Source of the DNA: Luscinia megarhynchos
Lineage: Eukaryota > Chordata > Aves > Passeriformes > Turdidae
Length of the DNA stretch: 64,000 nt
NCBI GenBank assembly: GCA_034336665.1
Contig: CM067566.1
Coordinates: 16,164,330-16,228,329 of the forward strand
Reading direction: 5' to 3'
Below the pieces are notes generated by a model. It was given only the letters and a program-made list of their open reading frames with translations. It was not told the origin of the DNA and did not search any database. How positions within the stretch are numbered: position 1 is the stretch's first letter; each line of letters opens with the position of its first letter. Below are positions 1 to 12,539 of this stretch, in pieces. The position numbers and the translations under genes were made by a program.

Positions 1-285
1 TCTGTATAGGAAATTAACTGATTTAAACATTTTAAATTGACTTATAGATATAAAAATTTGGATGAACACATAGCCACAGATTAAATCATAGAAAAGGGTA
101 TGGCTGGAGAGTATAAAGACAGTTCACTGGAGATTGTCCAGCAAAAGAAATTAGCTGGGTAACTGTTTCAGTGCCTCATCTAGAGTCCCCTGAAGTCAGT
201 GAGAATGCTTTAAAGGGATTTAAGGTCTGAGAAAACAAATTAAGAGCACAAACCTGTAAGCAGACACACACTGTTAGTGTGATAG
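1..285. other. AT-rich sequence, nothing recognised
   Basis: Ordinary AT-rich sequence with stop codons in all frames. I see no repeat, exon or regulatory structure that I can support. Confidence 0.6.
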
Positions 286-700
286 TCAAAGGGCGACACT
301 GAGAGAGAACGGTGTACCTTTTAGTGGCCCCAAAAGGAGTGGATGTAGAATATGCTGGTGGATTTTCTTCAAATTATCCTGTGAAGATTTGTGCAGGAGG
401 GACACAGGACACCTCATAAACCAGTGTCTCTGGGCTTCCATCAGAAGTGAGGAGATCTGCTGCACTCTGAGCCGATGGTGACAGCTGCTACCCTGGCCGT
501 CATACAGGGGACTGGACAAAGAGCTCCAGCACTCAGAGCAAAACCTGCTGAAGCTTGTAATCAAGCTCTCTGGTATGGATTAGTACAACCATGTCCTGTG
601 GAGAGTGGGCACAGATGGAGACCTGTAATACATGTTCACCAGTGAGTTACACACACAAGGAGAGGATGCAGCCGACCTTATGCTCCTGAATTTGTCAAGA
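286..700. other. unassigned GC-richer block, possible old repeat or retropseudogene
   Basis: This block is visibly richer in G and C than its flanks. Its minus strand is open for 92 codons (564 down to 286), with Cys- and His-rich composition near the start and no domain I can name. The plus strand is broken by stops. GC-richer islands elsewhere in this window (6.3, 12.6-15.2 and 27 kb) turned out to be retroelement fragments, so an eroded repeat is the most likely explanation by analogy. I do not recognise a family, and I see no start-site context, splice site or tail that would support a gene. Confidence 0.3.
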
Positions 701-3700
701 ACCACTAAAATTATTATCAGTGAATTTCTGCATCTGACTTTTGCCCTGAGAAAAACTCTCCAATCCTATGCCAATTCCTATCCCTTCACCACGATGAAGC
801 ATATATTTTAATCCCACAAGAAATAATGGCCTCTGGGTTTAACTGCATCCTGTACATAGATGTTTGTAGGAATGGACTCCATATATTTGTCAAAAAATAA
901 TAATCCTAGTGGAAAAAAAAAAAAAAGACAACCCATGCAAAAGAATGACCACAATTCAGTGCTGTTAATGGAGACTTCTTTTTTTGTGATATAAATGTGA
1001 ACACGGTTTACTGGCAACAAAATTTGATTTGCTGGGTAGTATGGGGTACAAAGATGATGGGTGGTACTCTCTCCCTCAGAAGAAAATCTTGCACAAATGA
1101 GTTTTGGTCTGAGATCAGCTCTTTCTTGCTGATTTGAAGGAGTATCATTTATTGTACTTCAGTCTCTTTTTGCTTAGTCTTTAAGGAGAAGTGTGGGGAG
1201 GGGACAGTATAATACAGTGCCCTTTTGTGCATGCTTATATATTTTTCATCACAATATATGAAATATATTTTCATTTATTAAATATCAGTGAGGTAGCATT
1301 TATTTCATCCCAGGAATCAGGATATCCTAAATAGATATAGTGTTTTCATTTTGGTGTTAGTGTGGAAGAGAAGAAAAGCTAATCTCTTGCTTTAAACTGG
1401 TGTGATATATATGTGAGAAAATATGTAGAGCTGATTAATGCAGAAATATGTAAATACATATAAAACCACCCAAACATTGACATGACTAGGCTTGTAATTT
1501 CCCTGAACAGTTCTGACTAGCAGCATGGTTCATTTTCAGTGACTTCATTTATGTTGATAAAACAAGGAGATTCCCCATTTGGAGAAAAAGAGATCACAAT
1601 ATATTTATACTTCAGCCAGGCAGAAGGGCAAGGATGAGCAGGAAAGAACAGCTTTTCAAGGTTTTTTTTTTTTCCCCCTGTTTGTTGCATTTGAGATACT
1701 CTAGCATATCCTACCAAGTGTCTGGCTGCTGGTGCAGAGCTCAGGTTTGGATAAGTACTGTACTGAACCTGCCAGCTCAAGCAGCACTAGATGCCTGTTT
1801 AAGCTACTGCATTTCCTTCTTTCTATTTCAATCAAAGCTAGAAATCCATATATCTCCCATCTTGGAAATGTCACAGCTGGGTGTTGGATCAAGGCTTATC
1901 TTCCTTCAGAGGATGGTGGAAAGCTTCAGCTCTGGGCTGAGAGCAGGGTCTCAGCCCAATGGGAATAAGGTAACTTTCAGAAAGAACTTTAAGAAAAAAT
2001 AATTTCCAAGTTAACAACCACTAAAAACGAAATATGTAGCTATTTAGTTCTCATTTTTACTATTGCAACTAAAACAAAACCTTTGAATAGTTAAAATGCA
2101 GTTTTAGCAATCTTCTTTTTTTCATTCTATCCTCTCCAAACTCAATGCAAGTATCATTTCCAGGTAACAATGTTAGGACATTTTTCACTGAGGTGTTCTT
2201 CAAAATATCTTAGTGAGATGTGCTTTGAAAAGAGGCAACATTTCCTCTGAAGAATAGGCTGTTGAGAGGAAATATGCCTATTTGACCAGCTGGAGTCCCA
2301 CTTAGTTGGTCATAGGAAAGTATTGCATGATGTTGTGTGTTTTACACAGGAAAATATGTGTGCTGCCTCTTCCCAAAGTTCTGCTAAAAGCCATGAGACA
2401 TTTTAAACTTCTGATACAGACACATCTTACTTAAGGCACACGTTTTTAGTATGGATTTATTAACAAAATGTGAACAGCTTAATAATGTTCAAAGTAAAAA
2501 TGCAGCCTCTGGGAGTTAAATGCTTTCTGTTCTGTTCAGACAAATCTGACCTGTATATTGGGGTTGTGTGTTCCAGATACCAAAGAATCACTGCTTTCTG
2601 GTGGGAATTCTTTGTAACATGCAGCTTTTATTAAGGTTAGGAATTATTGAATCAAATACTGATGTAAATTCTCATCCTAGAAATGATTAAGAATGGCTAT
2701 TTTTTTAAAAATCCACAACATTTATTTTACTGGAAACATTTGTTTCTCATTTTAAATGTTTTTGCTTTCACATTATTCTGCCTTGTGAAGTTTATTTTCT
2801 TAGCGTTGATCATTTAATCTTCCATTTTAAGTTTTTTCTCTGAATATATTGAGATAAACTTTTACAGTTTTTGTTTTAACCAAAACCACAGAATATGATA
2901 GAGCTTGTTAAAATCCAGTTTAAGGACATGTGCTAAGCTCACCTTTTTTCATTTATTTATCTGATAAATGTCAAAGAATTAAATTTTGTATTGTGTATAA
3001 TAATGGAGAAAATAATAATTTTATATGAGGTTGATAACACGCCAACCATTTCAAAGTCTAAAGCTAACCAGACATAGAAGTGCATTTAACAAGGTCCAGC
3101 ATGTGAGGTTCCCATCTCAGCATCATATGCAGTGTCAAATTTTCTAAGGAAGGTTTATCTGTTTCTGGTTGTTATACAAAGTGGACAAATTTCGTGCATA
3201 AAACCACTGAAAAAAATGAAACTGAGGTGCCATGAGCATGCTTATCTGAAACTGCAACTAATGATTTTTTAAAAAAATTGTAATAAGGAAGTGTTTCCTT
3301 TCTCCATGCATTTCTGCATATATTTCTGGATGAGAGTATGATACTTATATTGAATTAATCTAATATAATTTACACTGAGAATTTTATCTTTGTCTTATGT
3401 AATCTCTTTATGAACTACTGAGGCAGTACAAGTCCAGCAGGGTAATATAGCACAAAACTACTGTGGAGAAAGCTGGCATTTGAACAGCAGTCAGGCTTAA
3501 GATGTATTTGAATCTGTGAAATGAAGATACAATCAAACAAAAATAATAGGCTGATATTCAAATCTGATTGATCTTCATCATGTACAGTATCATGAATCAG
3601 TTGTATAGGCAACATGAACCTAAAACATGGTCAAAACATTAAGATGCAATATAATTGCAGAACTGTTTGATACATCATGAACTAAAAGTGTTTCATTGTT

Positions 3701-6255
3701 GTTCAGGTTTTTTTATAATAATAAATGTTCCTTCTTTTGAAAGAATATATCATATCACACTTATAACAAATTATAATTACCCTTTCTATTGCATTAATTT
3801 GTCCACCCACCCTTGATATGTCCTTTCTCTTAACAACTTCACTGGTCCTGAAAGCACAATGAAGCACTGCAGACATCATCTGAAATGCATTAGCCTTAAC
3901 TGGTGGGTGGTTCCAGCTAATAGGAAGAAATAGATATAAACACTTTGCCTGGTTTTGTCCCATTCCTCTGGGAGATATGGACTGATAAGATCAGTAGCAA
4001 AACACTACAATATGTGAATCTGAACATATGCTGCTTGTTTCTGATTAAGGCACAAGGTATAGGGAAGAGAGAAAATATCACTCATCAGCAGTCAGTATAT
4101 GCTTGTATGTGCAAAAACCTCTCTCTCTCTATGGATGTATGTAAAATATGTGTGAGTCCTGTATGGTGATTAGGGCAAAATCGACGGAGTACCACATTTA
4201 AATATGACTCACAAAATCATTATGCAGGAAAAAGAGAAGATAGGAGAAAATATATTAAAGGAATAGCATACACCTTCAGCTATGGTCCTTGTGATGCTTC
4301 GTAGAAAACAACTCTGTCCAAATCTTCTTTAATATAGGTGTCTGATGTTCAAAGTGATTGAGTCTGAGGTGAACTTACATTTCTAGAGATTGACTGAGCT
4401 GATCCCTCATTTGTTTTGCACTATGCAACAGCTTACACAGTGCAGGTTTTTGTGGGTCTTGATAAAATACACCATTATCTCACAGATATGAGCAATAAAA
4501 TGGCAACCGTCTGGGTTTTTTGCCAGTTCCTTGGCAAATAATTGGAATGTTGTCCTCTCTACGCAATCTTAAGGCACGATTTGCAGAAGAATGATAGTTT
4601 TTTCTGTTTGAGGACTTCAGGCCATATCTGAAATACCAAAAACACAGTGCAACTCATGCTGGAGAATATAAACAAACAAGGAAAAGGATAGTTCCTACCC
4701 TATACTTCTTAATCTGAGCACTCCAGTTTGAATCTCGGGAGTTACTCCTCTTACAGCAGAGATAAAAATAAAATCTAAACTTGTTCAATGCAGTCAGATC
4801 TGGTAATTTGATTGAAAATCATCTCTATCTAATGCTAAAATGCATTGCATTTTCTATGACCTTTTTCTCTTTCAAGCCTGCCAAAGTTCATGGAATCTGA
4901 ATCAATATAAACAAATAAACTGAAACCAGAGACTATGAAAATTGGTTACTGTCCAGACTCCAGACAAGATTTTTTCAAAAGACCAGGTAGGGGAAGACTA
5001 TTTCTCAAGTAGTAGAATATGGGAGTAGGTGAATTCCAGGAAAATCAGTTATGTCAAGTTTATGAATACTTCTTAAATAAACATAAATAGCACCAGAGTG
5101 ACTGCTGGAAACAACTGACTGAAGGATAGTTTGCCTGAACAAAAGCTCACACAGTTTATAGAAGTCAAATGAAAACATTTCTTAATATATTCTAGATCCT
5201 CTGTCAAACTACACAATCCCTGTTCTTATCAGCATAGATCCTGTAGTGTATCATGAAAAGAGCAAGAAGTGGAATGTGATTCTTATCTCTATTTGTGATA
5301 GAAAACCCAATAAATCTCAGAGAAAAGACTACAAGTGAATTATGAGAGCCTTACTGTCCTATCTATACAATGCATTTTTCTTGTAAAAATGATGGTGTTG
5401 ATTTAAAAGTGTGAAGAGAAAAAGGAATGGAAAAGAGGAAACGGGAAGTGTTGTTGTCTTCTACTACAAAAAGTATGCTTACTTTTTTCTTTCCACCTTT
5501 CAGGGAAAATTACAAAAGCACCGTTTTATCATTTGTGGAAATTATGACTGTCACAGACCAAGCAATATTTTTATGGGTTTTTGCAGATTTTAGCTATATA
5601 ATCATTAAGATATATAATGCTATGTCTAAAGTGGGAGCTTTCTGAGCTCCCTGTTCTTGCCACTGTCATAGACATGCTGTGGGCTTGGGCAAGAGAATCC
5701 CTAGACCCTAGTTGTCCACTTGATTATGAAGCACTTTGATCCACAGATCTTCCCAGTCTAGCCAGGCAGCTTAAGTGTCCTGCATTGATATACTTCTCCC
5801 CTTGGTCAGTTGGAAAAAGAGATGGAGAGATCTTCCTAAAAAAGGAAAACTTTAAAGAGTACTATTCTTTCATAATCACCACATGTAAACTTACTTTCCC
5901 TTAAAAATATCAGTTTCTCATCATTTACTATCCCTTCAAATATGGAGAATAATCACAGCTGACATAATATGATACAATAGTAACTACTAAAGTTCTGATA
6001 AATGTAGCTACCTCTTGAATTCCAGAGCCATCTATGCAATATCTGGGTTACCTGCCATAAACTTAGGTATGTAATTATGTGCCCAATTATGTAACCACCT
6101 TCTGCCAAATTTGTTCCTTAACAAGCTGTAGTATTGATTTCTGAGCACAACAAGGATGAGGAGCACAGGTAGTGATTTCCTTGATCCTTTTGGTAACAAG
6201 GAATAATATTGGTAGGAATATACCAATTGATTCAATGCTTGGCTCTGAGGATGGT
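701..6255. other. AT-rich non-coding stretch
   Basis: No gene, RNA or repeat is recognised with confidence. The stretch holds an A14 run at 913-926 and a short T/C-rich tract near 1664-1680. The open frames present (for example 122 codons from 1634 and 72 codons from 5427, both plus strand) have no family resemblance, no conserved motifs and low-complexity starts, and are best read as chance. A segment at about 5640-5780 is slightly GC-richer and may be an ancient dispersed repeat, but the resemblance is too weak to name. Confidence 0.55.
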
Positions 6256-6259
6256 GTGA

Positions 6260-6860
6260 GGGAGGCCCTGCAGAGACAGACAAATCAGAGGGCTGAGTAA
6301 TCAACTCTTGGGATGGGGTAATCCTGGATGTAGGGTCAGACTGGGGAACAAGATGCTGGAAAGCAGTGCTGCAGGACAGGACCTGGGGGTCCTGGTCAGT
6401 GGGAAGTTGAACATGAGCCAGGAGTGCCCTGGCAGCCAGAAGGCCAGCCCTGTCCTGGGACATCAGGGACAGCACGGCCAGCTGGGCACGGGAGGGGATT
6501 GTCCTGCTCTGCTCTGAGCTGGGGAGACTTAGAGGAGACCTCGCTGCAGTTACAACTTCCCTGTGATGGAAGAGGAGGTGCAGGCACTGATCTGTTCCCT
6601 GTAGTGACCAGATATGGGCTGAAGCTGCATTAGGGGAGGTTTAACTTGGATATTAGAAAAAGGCTCTTCACCCAGAGGGTGGTTGGGCATTGGAAACAGG
6701 CTCCCCAGAGCAGTGGTCACAGCACCACACCTGCCAGAGCTCCAGAAGCATTTGGAAAATGCTCTCCAGAACATGGTAGGATCTTTGGGGTGGTCCTGCA
6801 CAGGGCTAAGAGTTACTCAGTGATCCCTTCTACTTCAGCATATTCTGTGTTTCTGTGAAC
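6260..6860 (+). mobile_element. CR1 non-LTR retrotransposon, 5'-truncated 3' end with internal deletion
   Basis: The segment follows the 3' part of an avian CR1 LINE: the end of ORF2, the GGTTTAACTTGGATATTAG and AGAGGGTGGTTGGGCA segments, the CAGGCTCCCCAGAGCAGTGG segment, then a terminus at about 6849-6859 with degenerate ATTCTGTG octamers. That octamer tail replaces a poly(A) tail in this family. The element is 5'-truncated, as most CR1 copies are. Near 6522 the text jumps from the part coding 'DCPALL' straight to the part that normally lies about 0.2 kb further on (gagacttagaggagacc), so a block is missing inside. It resembles the subfamilies with the GGGTGGTTGGGCA motif that are common in neoavian birds. 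Subfamily assignment needs an alignment. Confidence 0.9.
6308..6517 (+). pseudogene. CR1 ORF2 C-terminal remnant (reverse transcriptase protein end)
   Basis: A 69-codon open stretch inside the CR1 copy still reads as the region downstream of the reverse-transcriptase core. Its recognisable pieces are 'RLGNKMLESS', 'DLGVLVSGKLNMSQ' and 'GGDCPALL', which match the usual 'DLGVLV.GKLNMS' signature of CR1 ORF2. It has no catalytic residues, no upstream endonuclease or palm domain, and it ends at the internal deletion. It cannot encode a working protein and its Met is accidental. Identification rests on the signature and on its position relative to the CR1 3' end. Confidence 0.8.
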
Positions 6861-9800
6861 TACTGTACTTGAAAGCCTAGGTGACATTCATGTCTCATTT
6901 TAAAAAAATTTACATTTCTATTAAGTGTGACACTATGGCTTGTTTTCATATAGGAAAAAGCCAGACAAATATTTTCCTAAAGGATTCAACTTTCTTATCA
7001 ACAATGAAGTACTCTAGAGATGTCCCACAAAAACCTATCCTGCTACTAAAATTGCATATTATAATATTGGGATTGGTTCACTGTTGTTTTGGACTGCAGC
7101 ACCAGGATGAGTAAAAGGACTCTGAGATCTTATTTCCATTATTCTCTGTCCAAGCCCTTGGGAAATATGCTTAATTTGCAACTTTCAACCAACCTTTCAT
7201 AGATGCCAGGAACCACAGCAGGATGTTTTCAGGGGGCATGTGAGGAAGGGCTAGTTGAATGTGAGGTCATGATTTGAAATATGTAATCAACTCTTTCCAA
7301 CTAGAACTCTATCCACTTAAAACATAAAACCTGTGGTTCCAACCATTGTTTTTTCAAATTTTATTTTAAGTGCGTCTTTTGCTGCAAAGCCAAACTGCCT
7401 CTCTCTTCTACTAAAACACTCCCCTAGAACAAATGAGCATTTTGGTTAATGCATGAGGATGGTGGAAAAATTATGATTCTGTTGGATAAAATCTCTTTGT
7501 TTAAAATAGTTGCCATTTTTCTACAGAGAAATCAGACACCTTGTTGGTGTTTTCTTATAGTAAACATAAGGTCAGTGAGAGGAAACAGGCTAGATGGAAG
7601 ATCATCGTGATATTAAATTACTTCCATCTGCAAACGCTGTAAATTATGTAGACATAAAAAGAGAAGTTATGATAAGAACTCTGAAGTGTTGTGTATCTGG
7701 ACTTTAAAACATTTTTCTGCTAAGGACTTTATTCTACTGCCAAGATTAAGAAACATGAAGTAATGATTCAGGAGTTGGGCCCTGTCAAAGGAATTCTGCT
7801 ATAAAAATGTGCTCTTTCCTCTTGGTTTGTTTTTTTTCTCAATCTCTATAGGAAAGATCATCTTGGATTATTGACTGTTTATTATGATTTTGTATATACT
7901 ATTTTCTTAGTTCTTAGCTTGAGACTAGTTCTAGGATCAAGGCTGAGGAAACTTTGGAAAAGTTCAAGCTTATTTTTCTATTTGTTAATTGTCTTTAAAT
8001 AGACATACTTTTTTTGTTTATTTGTTTGTTTTATTTTGGTTTTGGGGTTCTTTTTTTGGTTTTTTGGTTCTTTTTTTTTTAAATAATTCTGAGGCTATGA
8101 ACCCAAACAGTCTGTTTTCTATATACACATTTCTACACAAACCAAGTACTCATATATGCAATTTTAGCATCTAATTACTTTATAACATTTACCTCAAAAA
8201 TTAAGTTCTCTAAATTTTCTCTCTATTTCATCAGAGCTGCTGTGGTCACTCATTTCACATGGCATTGTCTTGCTTTGTGGCTAAGTTTCTAAAACTATAT
8301 CTTTCAAAATTTCCTGGAAGGACTTTTACTGCTTTGTCTCAAGAAAATAGAAGTTAATTATGGCTCCTCCAAAAATTTAATGACATAAAAACACAGGATG
8401 AAATGAATGTAGTTCAAAATGTTGTCATTCCTGTAGTATTTCCTGGAAAAAAATTGTATACAAATTAATAAATGAATTCCAATTCTTTGAACGTGATAAA
8501 AAAAAATTAATCTCAACTGTAATTTTTTCTTTCTTCTTTGCTTCCTTTGAGGGCATTTACTTACAATTCTTCAAAGGTGCCTTTTTATACAAAAGGATTC
8601 ATGTGTTTTTTTGATTTTTATCAGTTTAAAACAGCATGTTCATTGCAGTTCATTACATGCCCTGAGAAAAGTTGACATGTGAATTAAAGTTTTTTCTCAA
8701 GGAGGTCTTGCATTCTTGCCTAACAAAATACATTACAAGTATAACAAAAACATATATGCACAGACCACAGATATAAACATTTTACAAGGGCAACTCCCAT
8801 TCCCGTCTGTCTTCTCCTGTGTATCAAACAAATTACTGTAATGTAACAAAGGAAAGGCTGTTCTTTAAGCTGCTTTTCAGCTGGAGCCTTGTCTTTATCT
8901 ATGCACAGAGAGAACAAAAATGTTTATTTACACATGTGGTTCTTTATAGTTGTTACTCAAAAAGTGCTGCGTACAAACATCTCGGATTTCTCCAGCGAAA
9001 GTTACACAAACGCACACACTGAAGATAATGCCTATAGGTGAAAGTTCCATTTGGCAGTTGTCCACACAGCCTGAAGATATTAACAAGGAGACTTTGGAGA
9101 GAGATGCCAGATTTCTCTTCATCACTACCCAAAGCATTGTTACAGTGATGTCTGGCTCCAGGTCCAAGAATTTCCAGCTAAAAAGAACTCCAGGAGTTTT
9201 CTTTGATTCTGCTTTGGAGGGGCCCCCAGTAGCCCTCCCAAGGAGAAGATGATGAAAGACAGTGATGAAGAAAGTTAGATATTTTTTTTTAAGGAAAACC
9301 CTCTCCAAAACCTTTGGTGTTGGGGACTAAGATAGGAAAAAAAGAAGAAAATATGTAGACTCAGGGAGTCTTAAAACTGATGGTTCTGCTGGCTGGGAGA
9401 CCAGCTGAATTCCATAGTAGGAACAGGACCATGCTTTTTTTTTTAAAGTCAGAATCTTTCATTCAAATTTGAGCTTCTTCCTGAAGTATTTTAGCAATAT
9501 AGAAGATACATTCTGTCTTCTGATTGAGTTATTTTATTCTGGCAAACTCTTCTCTACGTTGGTCTACTGAATAGTTCATCAGATAATAACACTTGAAAAA
9601 TGTTTGCAAGAGAGGATCACTGCATCTTAGAATTTTCATGTAATTTGAAATAATCGGGAACAAAGAAATTTTGCTTCATCCATTTACCTACAAAGGCCCA
9701 TCTACCTTCTCATTCAGTTCATTAGTGTTTTTCAATCAGCTAAAACCGTAAGAGTGAAAGATGGTGAAAGTAATTGCATTTTGTTGCTTGCAAAAAAATA

Positions 9801-10461
9801 AGTTGGTTTTTGGTGCTTGCAGGAGGTATAGTCGAATATTTCCATGGCAAAATAGCATTTGAGGTATTAATATAAAATCCTGTAACTACTGTAAGACGAA
9901 GAGCAAAGCATTTTAGAAGTGGTCAGGCAAAGATCTTTTATTTATAATTTCTGAAATTTGTTTCAGCTATTGAACAGTTGAAAATTTTTTTTTCAACAGT
10001 CACACCAACTCTTACAACATCTCTGTTTCCAAGTGGTCAGTTACCTACCTGTAACAGGAGTTAGTAGAGAAATTATAGGGTAAAATACAGTTCCTGCTCC
10101 CTGGATGCAATGCAGCTGGCATGCTCAAAACCCATTCCATGATGAATCCCTGTACACATGATCTGCAAGTGTAAGCACCAGCTAAAGGGATGGAATGGAG
10201 GTGAGTGCAGTGGAGAACTGCAGCCAGGCTCTGTTGAAATCCTTTGGGGAGAGGAGCTCAGTGGCACTTTGCAGCTGATAAATCACACAGTGCCTGCCAG
10301 CCAGGGGAGATAAAGGAAGATGTCCTGCTGCTGAGCCAACACCTTTGGCAAAATCACTCTCCTCAGATGAACTTGGTTCATTAGAGCCTAATTGTAATAT
10401 TAACATACATCTCCATCCCAAAGTTACCTGTCTCCAAATTATTATCACCCCTTACTGGGCA
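6861..10461. other. AT-rich, single-copy-like sequence; T/G-rich tract at 8008-8080
   Basis: No gene is recognised. A T-rich tract with TTTG and GGTTTT units lies at about 8008-8080; it is the complementary-strand counterpart of the A/C-rich tracts at 38.5, 40.0 and 51.5 kb. Around 8930-9310 both strands are open for 100 codons or more (plus 8950-9252, minus 9308-8928), but neither product shows a known domain and antisense open frames of this size are expected by chance. A moderately GC-rich block at about 10070-10450 is unassigned. Confidence 0.5.
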
Positions 10462-10874
10462 TGTGTTGGATATCCTTTTTGACTGTATCTTTTAAAAGCA
10501 AAGTGAGACTATATTACAGCAATCAGCATGTATTCCTAGAGTCACTCAAGCTCCACCTAAGCACAAAAAAATGTATAAAAGCTGAGAATGGGGGAAAGAT
10601 TAGGGAGGACTCCATTGTAACTGTTGGGACCAGTTGATGGGCTGAACTTGTTTTCTCCCCCATAGCCTGTTGAGAAAGAATCATACTCTGTGCATGCTGA
10701 ATATTGTATTGTGGATTAGAGCTTGTCTGTACATTGCTTTGAATTTTTGCAATTAGATGCTATCACCAACAATCCTTGAATCTTAACCTGCCACAATTTT
10801 TATATTAAAAAGGAGTGTTATTCCATAAACTCTCATTGTGAGTCCTTCATGGACACTAAGAGTTGCTGGCAGCA
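10462..10874 (+). mobile_element. probable solo LTR of an endogenous retrovirus (avian ERV-type), old copy
   Basis: The segment can be framed as TG...CA over about 413 bp, with promoter-like and poly(A)-like elements in LTR order: TATAAAAG at 10574-10581, then ATTAAA at 10804-10809, followed by about 65 bp that could be U5. Segments such as gactccattgtaactg, ccagttgatgggctgaac and 'actctcattgtgagtcc' resemble avian LTR consensus text that I recall. I could not find a target-site duplication, a tRNA primer-binding site or any gag, pol or env reading frame next to it, so a solo or truncated LTR is more likely than a provirus. Both boundaries are approximate. The alternative is an unrelated dispersed repeat with chance TATA and ATTAAA boxes. 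Confidence 0.5.
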
Positions 10875-11090
10875 GGTACCATACTCAAATAAAGAGGAAG
10901 ACCTGCTGAGGGCTCTCCCTTGTGCTGACTGAGTCAGTCAAACCACCCCCCAACCAACAGGACTGCTCAGGGCAGAGTCCCCCAAACAGGATACTTATAC
11001 TGGTTGGGCACAAGGGTCTCAGCTTATCTTGGGGCATTGACAGACAAATTAAACACTAAGGGTCAAGGAAGCCTCCCCTCTTCACATGAC
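10875..11090. repeat. unassigned repeat-like segment with AP-1-type palindrome
   Basis: This GC-richer piece follows the probable LTR directly and may be the continuation of a retroviral remnant or part of a second LTR. It contains AATAAA near 10891 and, at 10926-10940, a 15-bp palindrome with 7-bp arms (TGACTGA / TCAGTCA) around a central G, with the AP-1 core TGAGTCA in the middle. There is no open reading frame with recognisable retroviral motifs. Family unknown. Confidence 0.35.
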
Positions 11091-12300
11091 AAAGTACAAA
11101 GTGAAAACTTACATACTTAACAAATTTACACACATAATTAACTACTTATCAGAACAATGATCTCTGTATTTCTTTCATCTTTCTTTCCAATATTTAATTA
11201 ATTAGTACAGCTTTTAACATTACTCAGCTTTCATATACTTGCCTTCAAATATGTCTTAAAGACATTTCCTCAAGACTAACCTAATTATTGGTTGGTACTC
11301 AGAAACCGGCAAGCATTTGCAGTGCTTGTCTTCCTTACTGTTCTCATTCTTACATTAAAAATGCTCTTGAACCTTCTTCAAAACAGAAAAAATAAACAAG
11401 AACTAAAATGTATAAACAAAATACTAAATATACACAGAACTGTTCCTGTCTTTCCTCATACCTGCCTTCATATTTATACCCTCATCATCTAGACCTTATT
11501 TCATTTTTATCTTCTGAACTTCTTGGTGCACAGCAGAGGACAATTTATCATCCAACACTTGGAGTTACCAAGCTTTTATTGCAGTCCTCACTCACTATCA
11601 TGATATTAACATTTAGTATTAACATTAATGATTGAACAGCAATTTTATTCTCCAATCAGATAGAGAACTGTTATCCAGAGTTCTCAATACAGTATCCTAA
11701 GTAAAAAGTTAACAACCAGTAAATTAATCAATCAATAACATGTAATCAACATCTTAAATAAACAATTAAGACAAATATTTTCTTTCTTTCTTAATATCTT
11801 AGGCACGTGAATACCATAGGCATGCAAGGGCAATAAAAGTTTATTATTAATATTCATGGTTGAAGGGGATTAGAAAGAAAATGAATGAGACATGAAGTGT
11901 TTTCATTGTGCCTGCTCCAAGTCACTGCAGAATTTCACTTTCTGTCTTACTTATTAAGCAAAAGATAAATTACCCTGATGTTAAAGAAATATAGCAGGGA
12001 GGAAAATGAAACAAGTGGCCAGTATACTTAAGCATTTAATGTTGTTTCCCCGTAGACACAATTTTCATTTAGGTTTTGCTATCACATTTCTTTAATAAAT
12101 ATATAAGTAATTAAGCAGGCAGATTTTATGGAATCACTTCAGCAATTAAAATCTCTCTTTTCCCTATCATCTTTAACAATAAAAGTTTACAGCAGCACAA
12201 ATGTCAGTTCAGTCTTATCACACCTCTGGCAACCTGTGCTGCCTGACTTCAGAGAAATGTAATAAAATGGATGGTTATTATATTTTCTTCATTTTTTTCA
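11091..12300. other. AT-rich sequence, nothing recognised
   Basis: No repeat family, exon or RNA is recognised. Two overlapping plus-strand open frames (11292-11492 and 11408-11635) carry no known motif and are taken as chance. Confidence 0.55.
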
Positions 12301-12319
12301 TAGATCCTAGATAATAATG

Positions 12320-12535
12320 TAGTAGAAATCAAAAGATCATCTTGTCTGACCTGCTTTGTATCATAAACCGTTACTTTTCATACCTTATTTTCAACCCTGC
12401 TGCTTCACTTTGGTTAAAGTGCATTTTCATAAAGCATCTCATCCAGAAACACATCTTCTCTTGATCTGAAGGCAATAAAGAAGTCTTGTACAGAATCCAC
12501 TGCTTCTTTTGACAAATTGTTTATATGTAGCCCCA
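12320..12535 (-). repeat. ancient amniote CR1/L3-like LINE tail
   Basis: Short phrases in order match an old dispersed repeat shared by birds, crocodilians and turtles: 'gatcatcttgtctgacctgc', then 'gcatctcatccagaaacaca', 'tcttgatctgaaggcaat', 'aatccactgcttcttttga' and 'aattgttt'. These correspond to the usual 'GATCATCTAGTCTGACCTCC ... CATCCAGTCTTGAT.TGAAG ... CCACCACTTC' layout. That layout is normally the antisense view of a LINE 3' region, hence the minus-strand call. The copy is strongly diverged. The family name is uncertain because I know the pattern by resemblance only. Confidence 0.6.
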
Positions 12536-12539
12536 ATTT

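Noticed and set aside
6032..6475. A 147-codon minus-strand frame as a gene.
   Set aside because: It reads antisense through the CR1 copy at its upstream end and through unremarkable sequence elsewhere, with no recognisable domain.
8928..9308. Overlapping 100- and 126-codon frames on both strands, considered as an exon.
   Set aside because: There is no known domain, no convincing splice-site pair, and sense and antisense frames are equally open, which is usual for chance.
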